From the NCBI RefSeq assembly GCF_003254115.1, contig NZ_QKZV01000009.1, positions 2,501 to 66,500 on the forward strand: a DNA stretch of 64,000 nucleotides. Direction: 5' to 3'. The notes under the pieces were generated by a model. It made no database searches. It was not told the origin of the DNA and saw only the letters and a list, made by a program, of their open reading frames with translations. The translations under genes and the position numbers were made by a program. Shown here one piece after another: positions 18,806 to 27,962 of the stretch. Each line of letters opens with the position of its first letter. Position 1 is the first letter of the stretch. The DNA comes from Hydrotalea sandarakina. Its GTDB lineage: Bacteria; Bacteroidota; Bacteroidia; Chitinophagales; Chitinophagaceae.

Positions 18806-19615
18806 TTAGCCATTGGTAGAAAAGCCGGGGTACAAGGTCATACCACCATCTACAAACAAAGAGGTTCCGGTAACATAATCGCTATCATCGCTGGCCAACC
18901 AAACAGCCGCTTTGCCAATATCATCAGGCTCGCCAATGCGTTGATAAGGAATAAGTGTCAGCAATTTTTCCAGGGCTTCCGGTGTATCCCAGGCCGATTG
19001 ATTAATGGGTGTTTGAATGGCACCGGGACAAATGCTATTAATACGAATTTTCTTCGGCGCATATTCCTGTGCAATACTTTTCATAAGCATCATTATACCC
19101 CCCTTACTGGCAGCATAGTTGGCATGCCCTGCCCAGGGTATTACTTCATGTACGCTGCTCATACAAATAATTTTACCGGCCGATTTGCTTTTACCGGCAT
19201 CAATCCCCCTTCGTAAAAACTCACGAATGGCTTCACGGGCACATAAAAACTGGCCTGTTAAATTAATATTCAAAACAGCATTCCATTGGGTTAATGTCAT
19301 TTGTTCAAAAGGGGAATCTTTTTGAATACCGGCATTGTTCACTAAAATATCAACGGTACCAAATTGACGAATAACATCGGCAAACATTTGTTGTACCTGT
19401 TGTTCATTACTTATATCGCAGCAATAGGTAATGCCTTTGCCACCTTGTTGTTGTATATGATTTAAAACAGCTTCAGCCGCAGGCTGTAAAGCAGGTAAAG
19501 GATAATTAATAACAACCGTTGCACCTGCACCGGCTAAAGCAGCCGCTACACCTGCACCAATACCACTATTGGCCCCCGTAATAATGGCCACTTGCTTTTG
19601 TAATTTTTGTTCCAT
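18806..19615 (-). CDS. SDR family oxidoreductase, glucose 1-dehydrogenase type
   Basis: 269-residue short-chain dehydrogenase with TGANSGIG (residues 14-21) for cofactor binding, the NNAG motif, the catalytic Ser in CMSSVHE and YAASK. The C-terminal DGGMTLYPGF is typical of proteins annotated as glucose 1-dehydrogenase. First gene of a two-gene operon with the GH63-like glucosidase, 20 bases apart, which suggests that glucose released by the hydrolase is oxidised to gluconolactone. That link is inference from context. Confidence 0.88.
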   Translation of the reverse strand: MEQKLQKQVAIITGANSGIGAGVAAALAGAGATVVINYPLPALQPAAEAVLNHIQQQGGKGITYCCDISNEQQVQQMFADVIRQFGTVDILVNNAGIQKDSPFEQMTLTQWNAVLNINLTGQFLCAREAIREFLRRGIDAGKSKSAGKIICMSSVHEVIPWAGHANYAASKGGIMMLMKSIAQEYAPKKIRINSICPGAIQTPINQSAWDTPEALEKLLTLIPYQRIGEPDDIGKAAVWLASDDSDYVTGTSLFVDGGMTLYPGFSTNG

Positions 19616-19723
19616 TGTACAATGCTTTCAGAAATAATGAATAAGATGTGTGTTTTAAACAAAGCAGTAAGTTAACACATTTACGCAAGGCAATAAAACA
19701 ACCCGCCAACAATTATAAAAACT

Positions 19724-19739
19724 TAACAATACATTGTTA
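19724..19739. promoter_or_regulatory. 16-bp palindrome, candidate operator
   Basis: TAACAAT and ATTGTTA flank a 2-base centre, about 110 bases upstream of the SDR start and past the murA stop. It could be a repressor site for the SDR-glucosidase operon. No regulator is nearby. Confidence 0.35.
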
Positions 19740-19816
19740 GCTACTGTTGGCAAAAATGCAAAATGGAATGTGACTAATTACAATAACTATGAAAACAAAA
19801 CAGGTATGGCAATGCT

Positions 19817-21124
19817 TTAACCAATGCGTTGAATTTGGGCACCAATGCTGCGCAAACGCTCATCAATGTATTGATAACCCCTGTCAATTTGTTCAATATT
19901 TTGAATAACACTGGTACCTTCTGCACTTAAAGCAGCAATTAATAAAGCTTGTCCTGCGCGTATATCGGGGCTGCTCATGGTTATACCCCGCAATTTATTT
20001 TTACGAGCCAGGCCAATTACGGTAGCACGGTGTGGGTCGCATAAAATAATTTGTGCACCCATATCAATTAATTTATCTACGAAAAAGAGGCGGCTTTCAA
20101 ACATTTTTTGGTGAATTAAAACGCTGCCTCGTGCTTGCACGGCTACTACCAATACAATACTTAATAAATCGGGCGTAAAGCCGGGCCAAGGATGGTCGTA
20201 AACAGTAAGAATACCGCCATCTAAATAAGTTTGTATTTCATATATATCCTGTTCGGGAATAATAATATCATCGCCCTTAATTTGTAATTGAATACCCAGT
20301 TGTTGAAACTTTTCAGGAATAACGCCCAGGTTTTCAACACCTGCTCCTTTAATGGTTAAAGCACTTTGTGTCATAGCAGCCAAGCCAATAAAACTGCCCA
20401 CTTCAATCATGTCGGGCAATAATGTATGCTCGGTACCATACAATACATCAACCCCTTCAATTTGCAACAGATTACTGCCAATGCCGGTAATTTTTGCACC
20501 CATTCTATTCAACATTTTGCACAACTGCTGAATATAAGGTTCACAAGCAGCATTGTAAATAGTGGTAGTACCTTCAGCCATAACAGCTGCCATAACAATA
20601 TTGGCAGTGCCGGTAACAGAAGGCTCATCTAACAACATGAAAGTACCTTTTAAACATTGCGTTGCTAATTCAAAGCAACCTAATTTTTCTTGGTATTGAT
20701 AAGTGGCACCCAATTTTTCAAAACCAATAATATGGGTATCTAATCTTCTGCGGCCAATTTTATCGCCGCCGGGCTTAGGTAAATAAGCCTTTTTGAAACG
20801 GCCCAACATGGCACCGGCCAGCATTACACTACCACGTAACTTACCTCCCTTGTTTCTAAACGCTTCTGTAGCTAAATAATCGGTATTAACATTCGCTGCC
20901 GTAAAAGTGCAACTATGCCTACCCAAACGCTGTACCGTTACGCCCATTTCGGCTAACAAATCAATTAATACATTTACATCAATTATGTCGGGAATATTGT
21001 GAATGGTAACCGGTTCGGCAGTTAATAACGTTGCAGCCAATATTTGCAATGCCTCGTTCTTAGCACCCTGGGGAACTATTTCGCCCTTTAATTTTTTTCC
21101 GCCTATTACTTCAAAAGCGTTCAT
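19817..21124 (-). CDS. murA: UDP-N-acetylglucosamine 1-carboxyvinyltransferase MurA
   Basis: First committed step of peptidoglycan synthesis: transfers enolpyruvate from PEP to UDP-GlcNAc. 435 residues, full length. The substrate Lys is in QGAKNEA (K22, N23). The loop residue that is Cys115 in E. coli is Asp here (D121 in KPGGDKIGRRRLDTH). This Cys-to-Asp change is known in Mycobacterium and Chlamydia and makes the enzyme insensitive to fosfomycin. The gene lies downstream of a DUF4290 gene, as in many Bacteroidota, but a terminator-like hairpin sits between them. Confidence 0.97.
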   Translation of the reverse strand: MNAFEVIGGKKLKGEIVPQGAKNEALQILAATLLTAEPVTIHNIPDIIDVNVLIDLLAEMGVTVQRLGRHSCTFTAANVNTDYLATEAFRNKGGKLRGSVMLAGAMLGRFKKAYLPKPGGDKIGRRRLDTHIIGFEKLGATYQYQEKLGCFELATQCLKGTFMLLDEPSVTGTANIVMAAVMAEGTTTIYNAACEPYIQQLCKMLNRMGAKITGIGSNLLQIEGVDVLYGTEHTLLPDMIEVGSFIGLAAMTQSALTIKGAGVENLGVIPEKFQQLGIQLQIKGDDIIIPEQDIYEIQTYLDGGILTVYDHPWPGFTPDLLSIVLVVAVQARGSVLIHQKMFESRLFFVDKLIDMGAQIILCDPHRATVIGLARKNKLRGITMSSPDIRAGQALLIAALSAEGTSVIQNIEQIDRGYQYIDERLRSIGAQIQRIG

Positions 21125-21153
21125 AACATTGTTTTAAAAAAGAAGTTCAAAAT

Positions 21154-21179
21154 AAAAAGAGCCATCATTGACAGCTCTT
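21154..21179 (-). terminator. Terminator or attenuator between DUF4290 gene and murA
   Basis: On the minus strand AAGAGC, an 11-base loop, GCTCTTTTT then more T. It lies between the stop of the DUF4290 gene and the murA start, so it would end or reduce readthrough into murA. Confidence 0.6.
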
Positions 21180-21211
21180 ATTCATACATTCCGTTTTATG
21201 ATACAAAGCGA

Positions 21212-21940
21212 TTAATAACGTTTTTTAAAATTTCCGTTTCGGTTATCGCGTTGGCCTGCATTGCGTTGGTTATTGTTGCGATTGCCCGATGAGCCACCAT
21301 TTCTATTACCGCTGCGTTGGTTATTGTTGCGATTGCCGAAGTTTTGTTGTCTTCGATTATTATTTCCTGAACGTCCATAATCATCGCGTTCAAAATTTTG
21401 GTTGCGATGTTTAATGTAAGGCGTATTACTAAACTCTAATGCGCCACCGGTTATGCTATCTAATTCGCTGCGAATAGCGTCATCATGAACCAATTCCTTG
21501 TGCCAGTTGCTGTAAGCCAGCTTCATATAATAAGCAATGGCATTGGCAAAACCGGCTTTCTTTTCCGGATTTTCTTCTTTCATTGCCTTTTCAATTACCA
21601 ATTCTATATTTCTGCCCAAGTGCGAGTACTTGGGTTTGTGTTGCGGATAAGGCAAAGGATCAGACTTGGCTTTATAAGTTTCTTTTTGGGGTATAGGGTA
21701 AGGACTATCTACGTCTAATTTAAAATCGCTGATAAAAAAGAGATGATCCCACAACATATGTCTAAAGTCTTCTACATTACGCAAGTGCGGGTTTAAAAAG
21801 CCCATTAGTTCAATTACGGCTTTGGCTTGTTCATTTCGCTTTTGGCGGTCTTCAATCGTCATTACATATTCAACCATTTTATGAATATGGCGGCCATATT
21901 CCCGCATACTTAATAAACTTCGGGTGGTGTTATATTCCAT
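21212..21940 (-). CDS. DUF4290 domain protein with Arg/Asn-rich tail
   Basis: 242-residue cytoplasmic protein. Residues 1 to about 170 form the DUF4290 domain (MEYNTTRSLLSMREYGRHIH at the start, WDHLFFISDF, NWHKE), a Bacteroidota family of unknown function commonly next to murA. The last 55 residues are low complexity, rich in Asn, Arg and Gly with repeated NRNNNQR units, resembling RNA-binding RGG-like tails. The repeat is visible in the DNA as recurring TTATTGTTGCG. The role is unknown; nucleic-acid contact by the tail is inference. Confidence 0.9.
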   Translation of the reverse strand: MEYNTTRSLLSMREYGRHIHKMVEYVMTIEDRQKRNEQAKAVIELMGFLNPHLRNVEDFRHMLWDHLFFISDFKLDVDSPYPIPQKETYKAKSDPLPYPQHKPKYSHLGRNIELVIEKAMKEENPEKKAGFANAIAYYMKLAYSNWHKELVHDDAIRSELDSITGGALEFSNTPYIKHRNQNFERDDYGRSGNNNRRQQNFGNRNNNQRSGNRNGGSSGNRNNNQRNAGQRDNRNGNFKKRY

Positions 21941-22076
21941 GTTTTTTACTTCAACAATGGCAAATGTAGGTATTTCAATACGTATTTTCTATTTTTTAGC
22001 CTTTTGTTCACGGAATGCAGCAGATGAATCAAGCCTTGTTTTGTGGCTTATTCTGCCAATTCTTTATCTTCGCCCA

Positions 22077-23105
22077 ATGGAACAATTAGCAGCACAAATA
22101 GAAAATTATAAAAAAGAAGTGTTGGCTTTTACGCCGCAAAATGCCGAAGAAGTTGAGCAGTTCAGAATTAAATATTTAGGAAGCAAAGGGTTGGTTAAAA
22201 ACCTAATGGCTGAAATGAAAAATGTGCCTGCCGAGCAAAAACGTGAAGCCGGACAATTACTGAATGAATTTAAAACATTGGTTGAAAACCATTTTGAATC
22301 GTTCAGCAGTTTACAACAAAACAACCATCATTCAACACAACAAATAGATATTACTTTACCCGGTAATGATATTGCCATTGGCAGTTTGCATCCACTAAGT
22401 ATTGTGCGCAATAAAATTATTCAAATTTTTCAACGACTTGGATTTGCTGTTGCAGAAGGACCGGAAATTGAAGATGATTGGCACAACTTTGGCGCCATGA
22501 ATTTACCGGAAGATCATCCGGCCCGCGATATGCAGGATACCTTTTATATAAATCAAAATCCTGCCTGGTTATTAAGAACACATACCAGTAGTGTACAAGC
22601 CCGTGTAATGGAACAACAAAAACCACCCATTCGCGTAATTTGTCCGGGACGGGTTTATCGCAATGAAACCATTAGTGCCCGTGCACACTGCTTTTTTCAC
22701 CAGGTGGAAGGATTGTATGTTGATGAGAATGTAAGCTTCGCCGACTTAAAACAAACCTTGTATTTTTTTGTACAAGAAATGTTTGGACATGGCACTAAAA
22801 TACGCTTCCGTCCTTCGTACTTTCCCTTTACAGAACCCAGTGCCGAAATGGATATTAGCTGCCTGATTTGTGGCGGAAAAGGTTGTAATGTTTGTAAACA
22901 TACCGGATGGGTTGAAATTTTAGGCAGTGGAATGGTACACCCCAAAGTATTGGAAAACTTTAATATTGATTCAAACAAATACACCGGCTTTGCTTTTGGC
23001 ATGGGTATGGAACGCATTTGCCAATTAAAATATCGGGTAAATGATTTACGGCTATACTCGCAAAATGATGTTCGCTTTTTACAACAATTTACGGCTGCAT
23101 TATAA
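22077..23105 (+). CDS. pheS: Phenylalanyl-tRNA synthetase alpha subunit
   Basis: Catalytic subunit of the alpha2-beta2 enzyme that charges tRNA-Phe. 342 residues from the ATG at 22077; the longer frame back to 21924 has no family similarity. Class II motifs are visible: AEGPEIEDDWHNF, GRVYRNETISARAH, RFRPSYFPFTEPSAE and GFAFGMGMERI. A cysteine cluster (CLICGGKGCNVC) sits before the last motif, as in many bacterial PheS. The beta subunit is not in the window. Followed by recO in the same direction with a 53-base gap. Confidence 0.97.
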   Translation: MEQLAAQIENYKKEVLAFTPQNAEEVEQFRIKYLGSKGLVKNLMAEMKNVPAEQKREAGQLLNEFKTLVENHFESFSSLQQNNHHSTQQIDITLPGNDIAIGSLHPLSIVRNKIIQIFQRLGFAVAEGPEIEDDWHNFGAMNLPEDHPARDMQDTFYINQNPAWLLRTHTSSVQARVMEQQKPPIRVICPGRVYRNETISARAHCFFHQVEGLYVDENVSFADLKQTLYFFVQEMFGHGTKIRFRPSYFPFTEPSAEMDISCLICGGKGCNVCKHTGWVEILGSGMVHPKVLENFNIDSNKYTGFAFGMGMERICQLKYRVNDLRLYSQNDVRFLQQFTAAL

Positions 23106-23158
23106 TGTTCCATATTGAAACCAATTTAGTGCAGGGTAATTTTTAATAACATTGCGTT

Positions 23159-23905
23159 ATGGTATTTTCAACAAAGGGCATTGTATTGAAAACTACCCGC
23201 TACGGCGATACCAGCATCATTACCCAAATTTATACGGAACTATTTGGCATACAAAGCTATTTGGTAAAAGGGGTTTATCAGGCCGGGAAACGAAAACCCG
23301 CACAGAACATATACTTTCAGCCGGCAGCTATTTTGTCGCTTGAAGTATATCATCAACCGCAAAAACAGTTGCAGTTTATTAAAGAATTTAGTTGGGCTTA
23401 TGTTTATAACCAGGTATTAACCAATGTAAAGCGCCACTCCGTTACCTTGTATGTAGTTGAGCTGTTACAACATTGCTTGCAACAACCCGAAGCACATGTT
23501 GAATTGTTTTATTTAACAGAAACTGTATTACAATTAGCCGATACCGGCAGCGAAAAACTGATGGCCAATTTACCTATTTACTATACCCTGCAAACCGCCG
23601 CTATTCTGGGTTTTCAAATTCAGGGGAATTATACCGCACATACACCTTTGCTTGATTTGCAGGAAGGCTATTACACTGAAAATTATCCGCAACATGTATA
23701 TGTTATGGAAACAGAAGCGGCAGAAGCTGTTAGCCAATTTTTACAAATTCCGGCAGAACATATCAATACGATTGAAAACATTAGCCTGAATCATGGTATC
23801 AGACGAAATATACTACAATCATTACAAACATTTTTACAGTTGCACATTTTCGGCTATGGAAAGCTAAAAAGCTTGGATATCTTACAAGAAATTTTATCTG
23901 CGTAA
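23159..23905 (+). CDS. recO: DNA repair protein RecO
   Basis: Mediator that helps load RecA in the RecFOR recombination pathway. 248 residues: the N-terminal OB-fold region shows TKGIVLKTTRYGDTSIITQIYT, typical of RecO, with GVYQAGKRKPAQ after it. The C-terminal helical part is present; the zinc-binding cysteines of some RecO proteins are missing, as is common in Bacteroidota. It ends 9 bases from the convergent amidohydrolase gene. Confidence 0.93.
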   Translation: MVFSTKGIVLKTTRYGDTSIITQIYTELFGIQSYLVKGVYQAGKRKPAQNIYFQPAAILSLEVYHQPQKQLQFIKEFSWAYVYNQVLTNVKRHSVTLYVVELLQHCLQQPEAHVELFYLTETVLQLADTGSEKLMANLPIYYTLQTAAILGFQIQGNYTAHTPLLDLQEGYYTENYPQHVYVMETEAAEAVSQFLQIPAEHINTIENISLNHGIRRNILQSLQTFLQLHIFGYGKLKSLDILQEILSA

Positions 23906-23914
23906 AACAACCAA

Positions 23915-25087
23915 TTATAGTAACCGCTTTACTTGCGCATGATGCAATTGATTTTTTGGGATATTGATGCCGGTTAATTGCAATACGCCGGGTTGTTTCC
24001 CTTGTTCAAAACTTCCTAAATAAGCTTCCATACCCAGCGCTTTTGCGCCATTTAAAGTAGCCCATTGCAATAGAGTAGCAATTGGAATATCAGGGAAAAA
24101 AGTTTGTATGGTTTGTAATTCGTGCAAAATACTTAACCGAGTATTACTTGCCAAACTGTCGGTACCAATGGTGATAGGTATTCCCATTTGTAACATTGCA
24201 CTAACGGAAGGCACTTGCTGTTCAATATAGCGATTGGCATTGACACAAAGTGCGGCATACAATTGCACCTTATTGCTTGCAGCCCAATGCAACAACCATT
24301 CCCAATCGTTAGCATGGGTATACGTGTTGTGCACAGCTATCAATGTTGCAGCGCCTGCTAAATGGTGTGCTACCGTTTGTATGCTGCTTTTACCGGAAGG
24401 AACAAAATCGGGATTATGAATACCCAGTTGTTGGTAAAATTGTAAAAAAAGGCCTTCCCCTTTTTGGAATAATGCATCCTCATCAGGTGTTTCCTGGTTA
24501 TGCATGGTAACAATAGCATTGGCAAAATGAGGCGCTATTTTTTCCCACAAAACTTCTGAAACCGAATAGGGTGCATGGGGAACTATGCTTTTAGGTAAAG
24601 CAAAACTTTGCAATAAATGTACTGCTTGTTCATAACGTTTTTCGGCCATTGCAGGAATCCAACCGGTCGTTTCAATAAAATTGTAATAGTGTAATTTTTT
24701 TTGTTGTTTTTGAGGTATCGTATGTGCCGTATTACAAATATCACCAACGGCAACAATACCTTCCTGCAACATTTCTTTTTCGGCCAGTACAATAGCCTGC
24801 TGTATTTGTGCATCATCAGCAGCCCGTTGTGCCATTACCTGCTGTACAAAACCAACCAAACCGGTATATTGGGGTATAGTATTTTTTAAGTGGCTTAATT
24901 CTAAATGACAATGGGTATTAATAAATCCGGGGCAAATGATACCTTCTATTTTTTCTACTCCTTCACCTGCTTCATTGGCTGAAACAACTGCTTCAACCAA
25001 TCCACCATCGTTTAGCAGCAATACCTCACCGTTACTTAGCAATTCCTTCCCCGTGAACAAATAATCGGCTGTTAATTTTTTAAACAA
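23915..25087 (-). CDS. Amidohydrolase family metal-dependent deaminase
   Basis: 390-residue cytoplasmic enzyme of the amidohydrolase superfamily. Metal and catalytic motifs: HCHLELS (HxH), VPHAPYS, the NQE near TMHNQETPDED, and the Asp in GTDSLASN. This set and the small N-terminal beta domain fit the deaminase group that includes aminodeoxyfutalosine deaminase (MqnX) and S-adenosylhomocysteine deaminase. An involvement in futalosine-type menaquinone synthesis is possible but no other mqn gene is in the window, so the substrate stays open. Confidence 0.85.
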   Translation of the reverse strand: MFKKLTADYLFTGKELLSNGEVLLLNDGGLVEAVVSANEAGEGVEKIEGIICPGFINTHCHLELSHLKNTIPQYTGLVGFVQQVMAQRAADDAQIQQAIVLAEKEMLQEGIVAVGDICNTAHTIPQKQQKKLHYYNFIETTGWIPAMAEKRYEQAVHLLQSFALPKSIVPHAPYSVSEVLWEKIAPHFANAIVTMHNQETPDEDALFQKGEGLFLQFYQQLGIHNPDFVPSGKSSIQTVAHHLAGAATLIAVHNTYTHANDWEWLLHWAASNKVQLYAALCVNANRYIEQQVPSVSAMLQMGIPITIGTDSLASNTRLSILHELQTIQTFFPDIPIATLLQWATLNGAKALGMEAYLGSFEQGKQPGVLQLTGINIPKNQLHHAQVKRLL

Positions 25088-25168
25088 AGCATTTCAATTT
25101 GATGGCAAAGGTCAGCATTTTACAATAAATTATCATGCTACAAGCATTAAAGCGGTTTTACGTAGGCT

Positions 25169-25176
25169 CAAACATA
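25169..25176 (-). promoter_or_regulatory. Promoter -7 box of the amidohydrolase gene
   Basis: TATGTTTG on the minus strand, matching TAnnTTTG, about 80 bases before the start codon. Confidence 0.4.
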
Positions 25177-25303
25177 AACCCTTTACCATCAGCATTAAAA
25201 AACACTTTAATCAACACCATCCATCAATTAGGCACCCATTTTTCATGCAAAAAAAGTTAAATTGCTACAAGTAATTATTTCTTCAACACACAAAACAACC
25301 AAC

Positions 25304-27532
25304 ATGAGAAAAACACTTCTGCTACTTGGCATTGGTTTATGTAGTTTACAGCATCCTGTTTTTTCACAAACCGGCACCATTACCGGCTTTACTAAAGAAA
25401 GCAGTGCCAAACAACAAGCTTTGGAGCAACAATTTGATGGCTTATTGAATGCAAAAAATGTGGGCAATACCATTCAGGAACTTTCCGCTAAACCACATGC
25501 CATTGGCTCACCGGGCAGTAAAGCAGTTGCAGATGCAATATTGGCAAAGTTTAAACAGTGGGGATGGGATGCGCAAATAGAAACATACCAGGTATTGTTT
25601 CCTACACCGGTTACACGTGTTTTAGAAATGACATCGCCAACACAGTACACCGCCATTTTAAAAGAACCTGCTTTAAAAGAAGATGGCACCAGTGCTGTAG
25701 AAGGGCAACTACCTACTTACAATGCCTGGAGTGCCGATGGCGATGTTACAGCCCCATTAGTATTTGTAAATTATGGTTTACCCAGCGATTATGAAACATT
25801 GGCTAAAATGGGTGTTGATGTAAAAGGAAAAATTGTAATTGCAAAATATGGCCGCAGCTGGCGAGGCATTAAACCTAAGGTAGCATACGAACATGGCGCA
25901 GTAGGTTGCATTATTTATTCTGATCCTAAAGATGATGGTTATAGCCGTGGTGATGTATATCCCAAAGGCCCTTTTAAAAATGAATATGGGGTGCAAAGAG
26001 GTAGTGTAATGGATATGGTTATTTATCCCGGCGATCCCTTAACACCGGGCGTTGGCGCTACTGAAAATGCGCAACGCTTAGACAGAAAAGATGCCACTAC
26101 AATTTTAAAAATCCCTGTATTACCCATTAGTTATCATGATGCACAACCCTTATTAGCAGCATTAGATGGACCTGTTGCCCCTGCAGATTGGACCGGTGGA
26201 TTACCCATTACTTATCATGTAGGACCGGGGAAAGCAGTTGTACATTTAAAATTAGCCTTTGATTGGAAGATACGTCCGGCTTATGATGTAATTGCTAAGA
26301 TAAAAGGAAGCACTTACCCCGATGAATGGGTAATAAGAGGCAATCACCACGATGCCTGGGTATTTGGAGCTGCCGATCCAATTGCCGGCCAATCTGCTAT
26401 GCTTGAAGAAGCACGCGCCATAGGCGAATTGGTAAAAAAAGGATGGCAACCGAAAAGAACATTGGTGTATTGTGCATGGGATGGTGAAGAACCCGGTTTA
26501 TTAGGCAGTACCGAATGGGCAGAAGATCATGGTAAAGAGTTACAACAAAAAGCCGTGGTTTACATTAACTCTGATGGTAACGGCAGGGGCTTTTTGAATG
26601 CAGAAGGTTCACATGCACTTAATCATTTTATGTATCAAATAAGCGAAACAGTAAAAGACCCTGAAACCGGTGTAAGTATTTTTAAAAGAAGAATTGCAGA
26701 GCAAATGGTACATGCAATCTCTGATGAAAAGAAACAAGCTTTAATGAATCAGCACACTTTAGAGCTGGGTGCAATGGGCTCAGGCTCTGATTATTCTTCT
26801 TTTATTCAGCACTTAGGCGTGCCTTGTTTAGATTTAGGTTTTGGGGGTGAAGATGCTGGCGGCGAATACCACTCTATTTATGATTCATGGGATATGTACC
26901 GCCGTTTTAAAGACCCTACATTTGCTTACGGTGTGGCCTTGGCGCAAACCGCAGGAAGAGCTGCTTTACGCATGGCAGAAGCCGATGTATTGCCTTTTGA
27001 TTTTAGAAGTTTACACAAAACAGTTGATGGGTACATTAACGAGTTAATGCAAAACGTGCAACAAATGCGCATGAGCACCATGGTAGAAAACAAAATGATT
27101 GCTACCCGACAATTTGAATTAGCTGCCGACCCTACAAAGAAAATGGTATTCCCTACTGAAAAACCGGCAGTACCCTACTTAGATTTTTCACCCATACAAA
27201 ATGCCATTGTTGCCTTAAAAACCGGAAGTGATAGCTTGGCCAAAACCTGGGAAAAAATGTTGAATAATCCCGGTATGCAGGCTAAGTTTAATGAGGCATT
27301 ATACCGGGCCGAGCAGCAATTGTTATCGTTAAACGGATTACCCCGCCGCCCCTGGTACAAACACACTTTATATGCACCGGGCTTTTATACCGGCTATGGC
27401 GTTAAAACCATGCCCGGCATACGCGAAGCCATAGAGCAACGCAACTGGCAGGAAGCACAGGAACAAATTAAAGTAGATGCCGCCGCCATTCAACAATTGG
27501 CAGCCTATTTAGCCAAAGCAGCTCAGTTATAA
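25304..27532 (+). CDS. Exported M28 metallopeptidase, glutamate carboxypeptidase II-like
   Basis: 742 residues from the ATG at 25304, which opens a signal peptide (MRKTLLLLGIGLCSL to VFSQ). The order is PA domain with GKIVIAKYGRSWRG, then M28 zinc peptidase domain with RGNHHDAW (His and Asp ligands), WDGEEPGLLGS (catalytic Glu), NSDGNGRG (Asp) and HSIYDSWD (His), then the transferrin-receptor-type dimerisation domain with the WYKHTLYAPG segment. This is the layout of PSMA/NAALADase enzymes, which remove C-terminal glutamate from peptides. Probably periplasmic. Single-gene unit with its own terminator. Confidence 0.95.
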   Translation: MRKTLLLLGIGLCSLQHPVFSQTGTITGFTKESSAKQQALEQQFDGLLNAKNVGNTIQELSAKPHAIGSPGSKAVADAILAKFKQWGWDAQIETYQVLFPTPVTRVLEMTSPTQYTAILKEPALKEDGTSAVEGQLPTYNAWSADGDVTAPLVFVNYGLPSDYETLAKMGVDVKGKIVIAKYGRSWRGIKPKVAYEHGAVGCIIYSDPKDDGYSRGDVYPKGPFKNEYGVQRGSVMDMVIYPGDPLTPGVGATENAQRLDRKDATTILKIPVLPISYHDAQPLLAALDGPVAPADWTGGLPITYHVGPGKAVVHLKLAFDWKIRPAYDVIAKIKGSTYPDEWVIRGNHHDAWVFGAADPIAGQSAMLEEARAIGELVKKGWQPKRTLVYCAWDGEEPGLLGSTEWAEDHGKELQQKAVVYINSDGNGRGFLNAEGSHALNHFMYQISETVKDPETGVSIFKRRIAEQMVHAISDEKKQALMNQHTLELGAMGSGSDYSSFIQHLGVPCLDLGFGGEDAGGEYHSIYDSWDMYRRFKDPTFAYGVALAQTAGRAALRMAEADVLPFDFRSLHKTVDGYINELMQNVQQMRMSTMVENKMIATRQFELAADPTKKMVFPTEKPAVPYLDFSPIQNAIVALKTGSDSLAKTWEKMLNNPGMQAKFNEALYRAEQQLLSLNGLPRRPWYKHTLYAPGFYTGYGVKTMPGIREAIEQRNWQEAQEQIKVDAAAIQQLAAYLAKAAQL

Positions 27533-27566
27533 TTATCTTATTACCAATTACATTACAACATACAAG

Positions 27567-27597
27567 GGTTGCCTTTCAACGGCAGCCTTTTTATTTT
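27567..27597 (+). terminator. Terminator of the M28 peptidase gene
   Basis: GGTTGCC pairs with GGCAGCC (one G-U) around TTTCAAC, followed by T-rich sequence, about 35 bases after the stop. Confidence 0.85.
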
Positions 27598-27735
27598 TAT
27601 GTCGTATACTCTTATAATAAAGTTTATAAAAACACAAGTTGGCTTGGCGAACAGGTTTCAGACGAATGATGCCATCTACTTTTTTAAGGATTGAAAGAAA
27701 CCATAATAATATAATTATTTTTAAGTATTTATACA

Positions 27736-27892
27736 CTACTCATTTACATCAAATTTTACCTTTTTTGGTAATAATACACCGTAAAAACACGGTATTTTTA
27801 AAATTTAATTAAAATAATTGAATAGTTATTAATTTTATTATTTAATATTGTTGCGTTAAAATAAATTATCATGTAAAACCCTATCCTATTTC
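27736..27892 (+). repeat. 157-bp direct repeat, copy 1, with promoter
   Basis: Near-identical to 30354-30510 with no net insertion or deletion (constant offset 2618). The first 125 bases differ at only about three positions; the last 30 are more diverged. It contains TTACC/GGTAA around six T, a further ACCGT/ACGGT inverted repeat (degenerate in copy 2), long AT tracts, and a likely promoter: TTG at 27818-27820, 22-base spacer, TAATATTG at 27843-27850. The rest of the gap from the M28 gene to 27962 holds nothing else I can identify. Confidence 0.9.
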
Positions 27893-27962
27893 TTTTTTTA
27901 CCCGTTTTCCGGTTTAATAATTAACCTATAAAAATAGTTTTTACATAATAATTTAAAATGTA

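Noticed and set aside
21215-21400. Recurring short units that look like a small repeat array
   Set aside because: They are codons for the Asn/Arg/Gly-rich tail of the DUF4290 protein, in frame and without unique spacers; not a CRISPR array.
27548-27736. Minus-strand open frame of 62 codons
   Set aside because: Covers the M28 terminator, has no promoter or family similarity, and runs into the promoter repeat; taken as chance.
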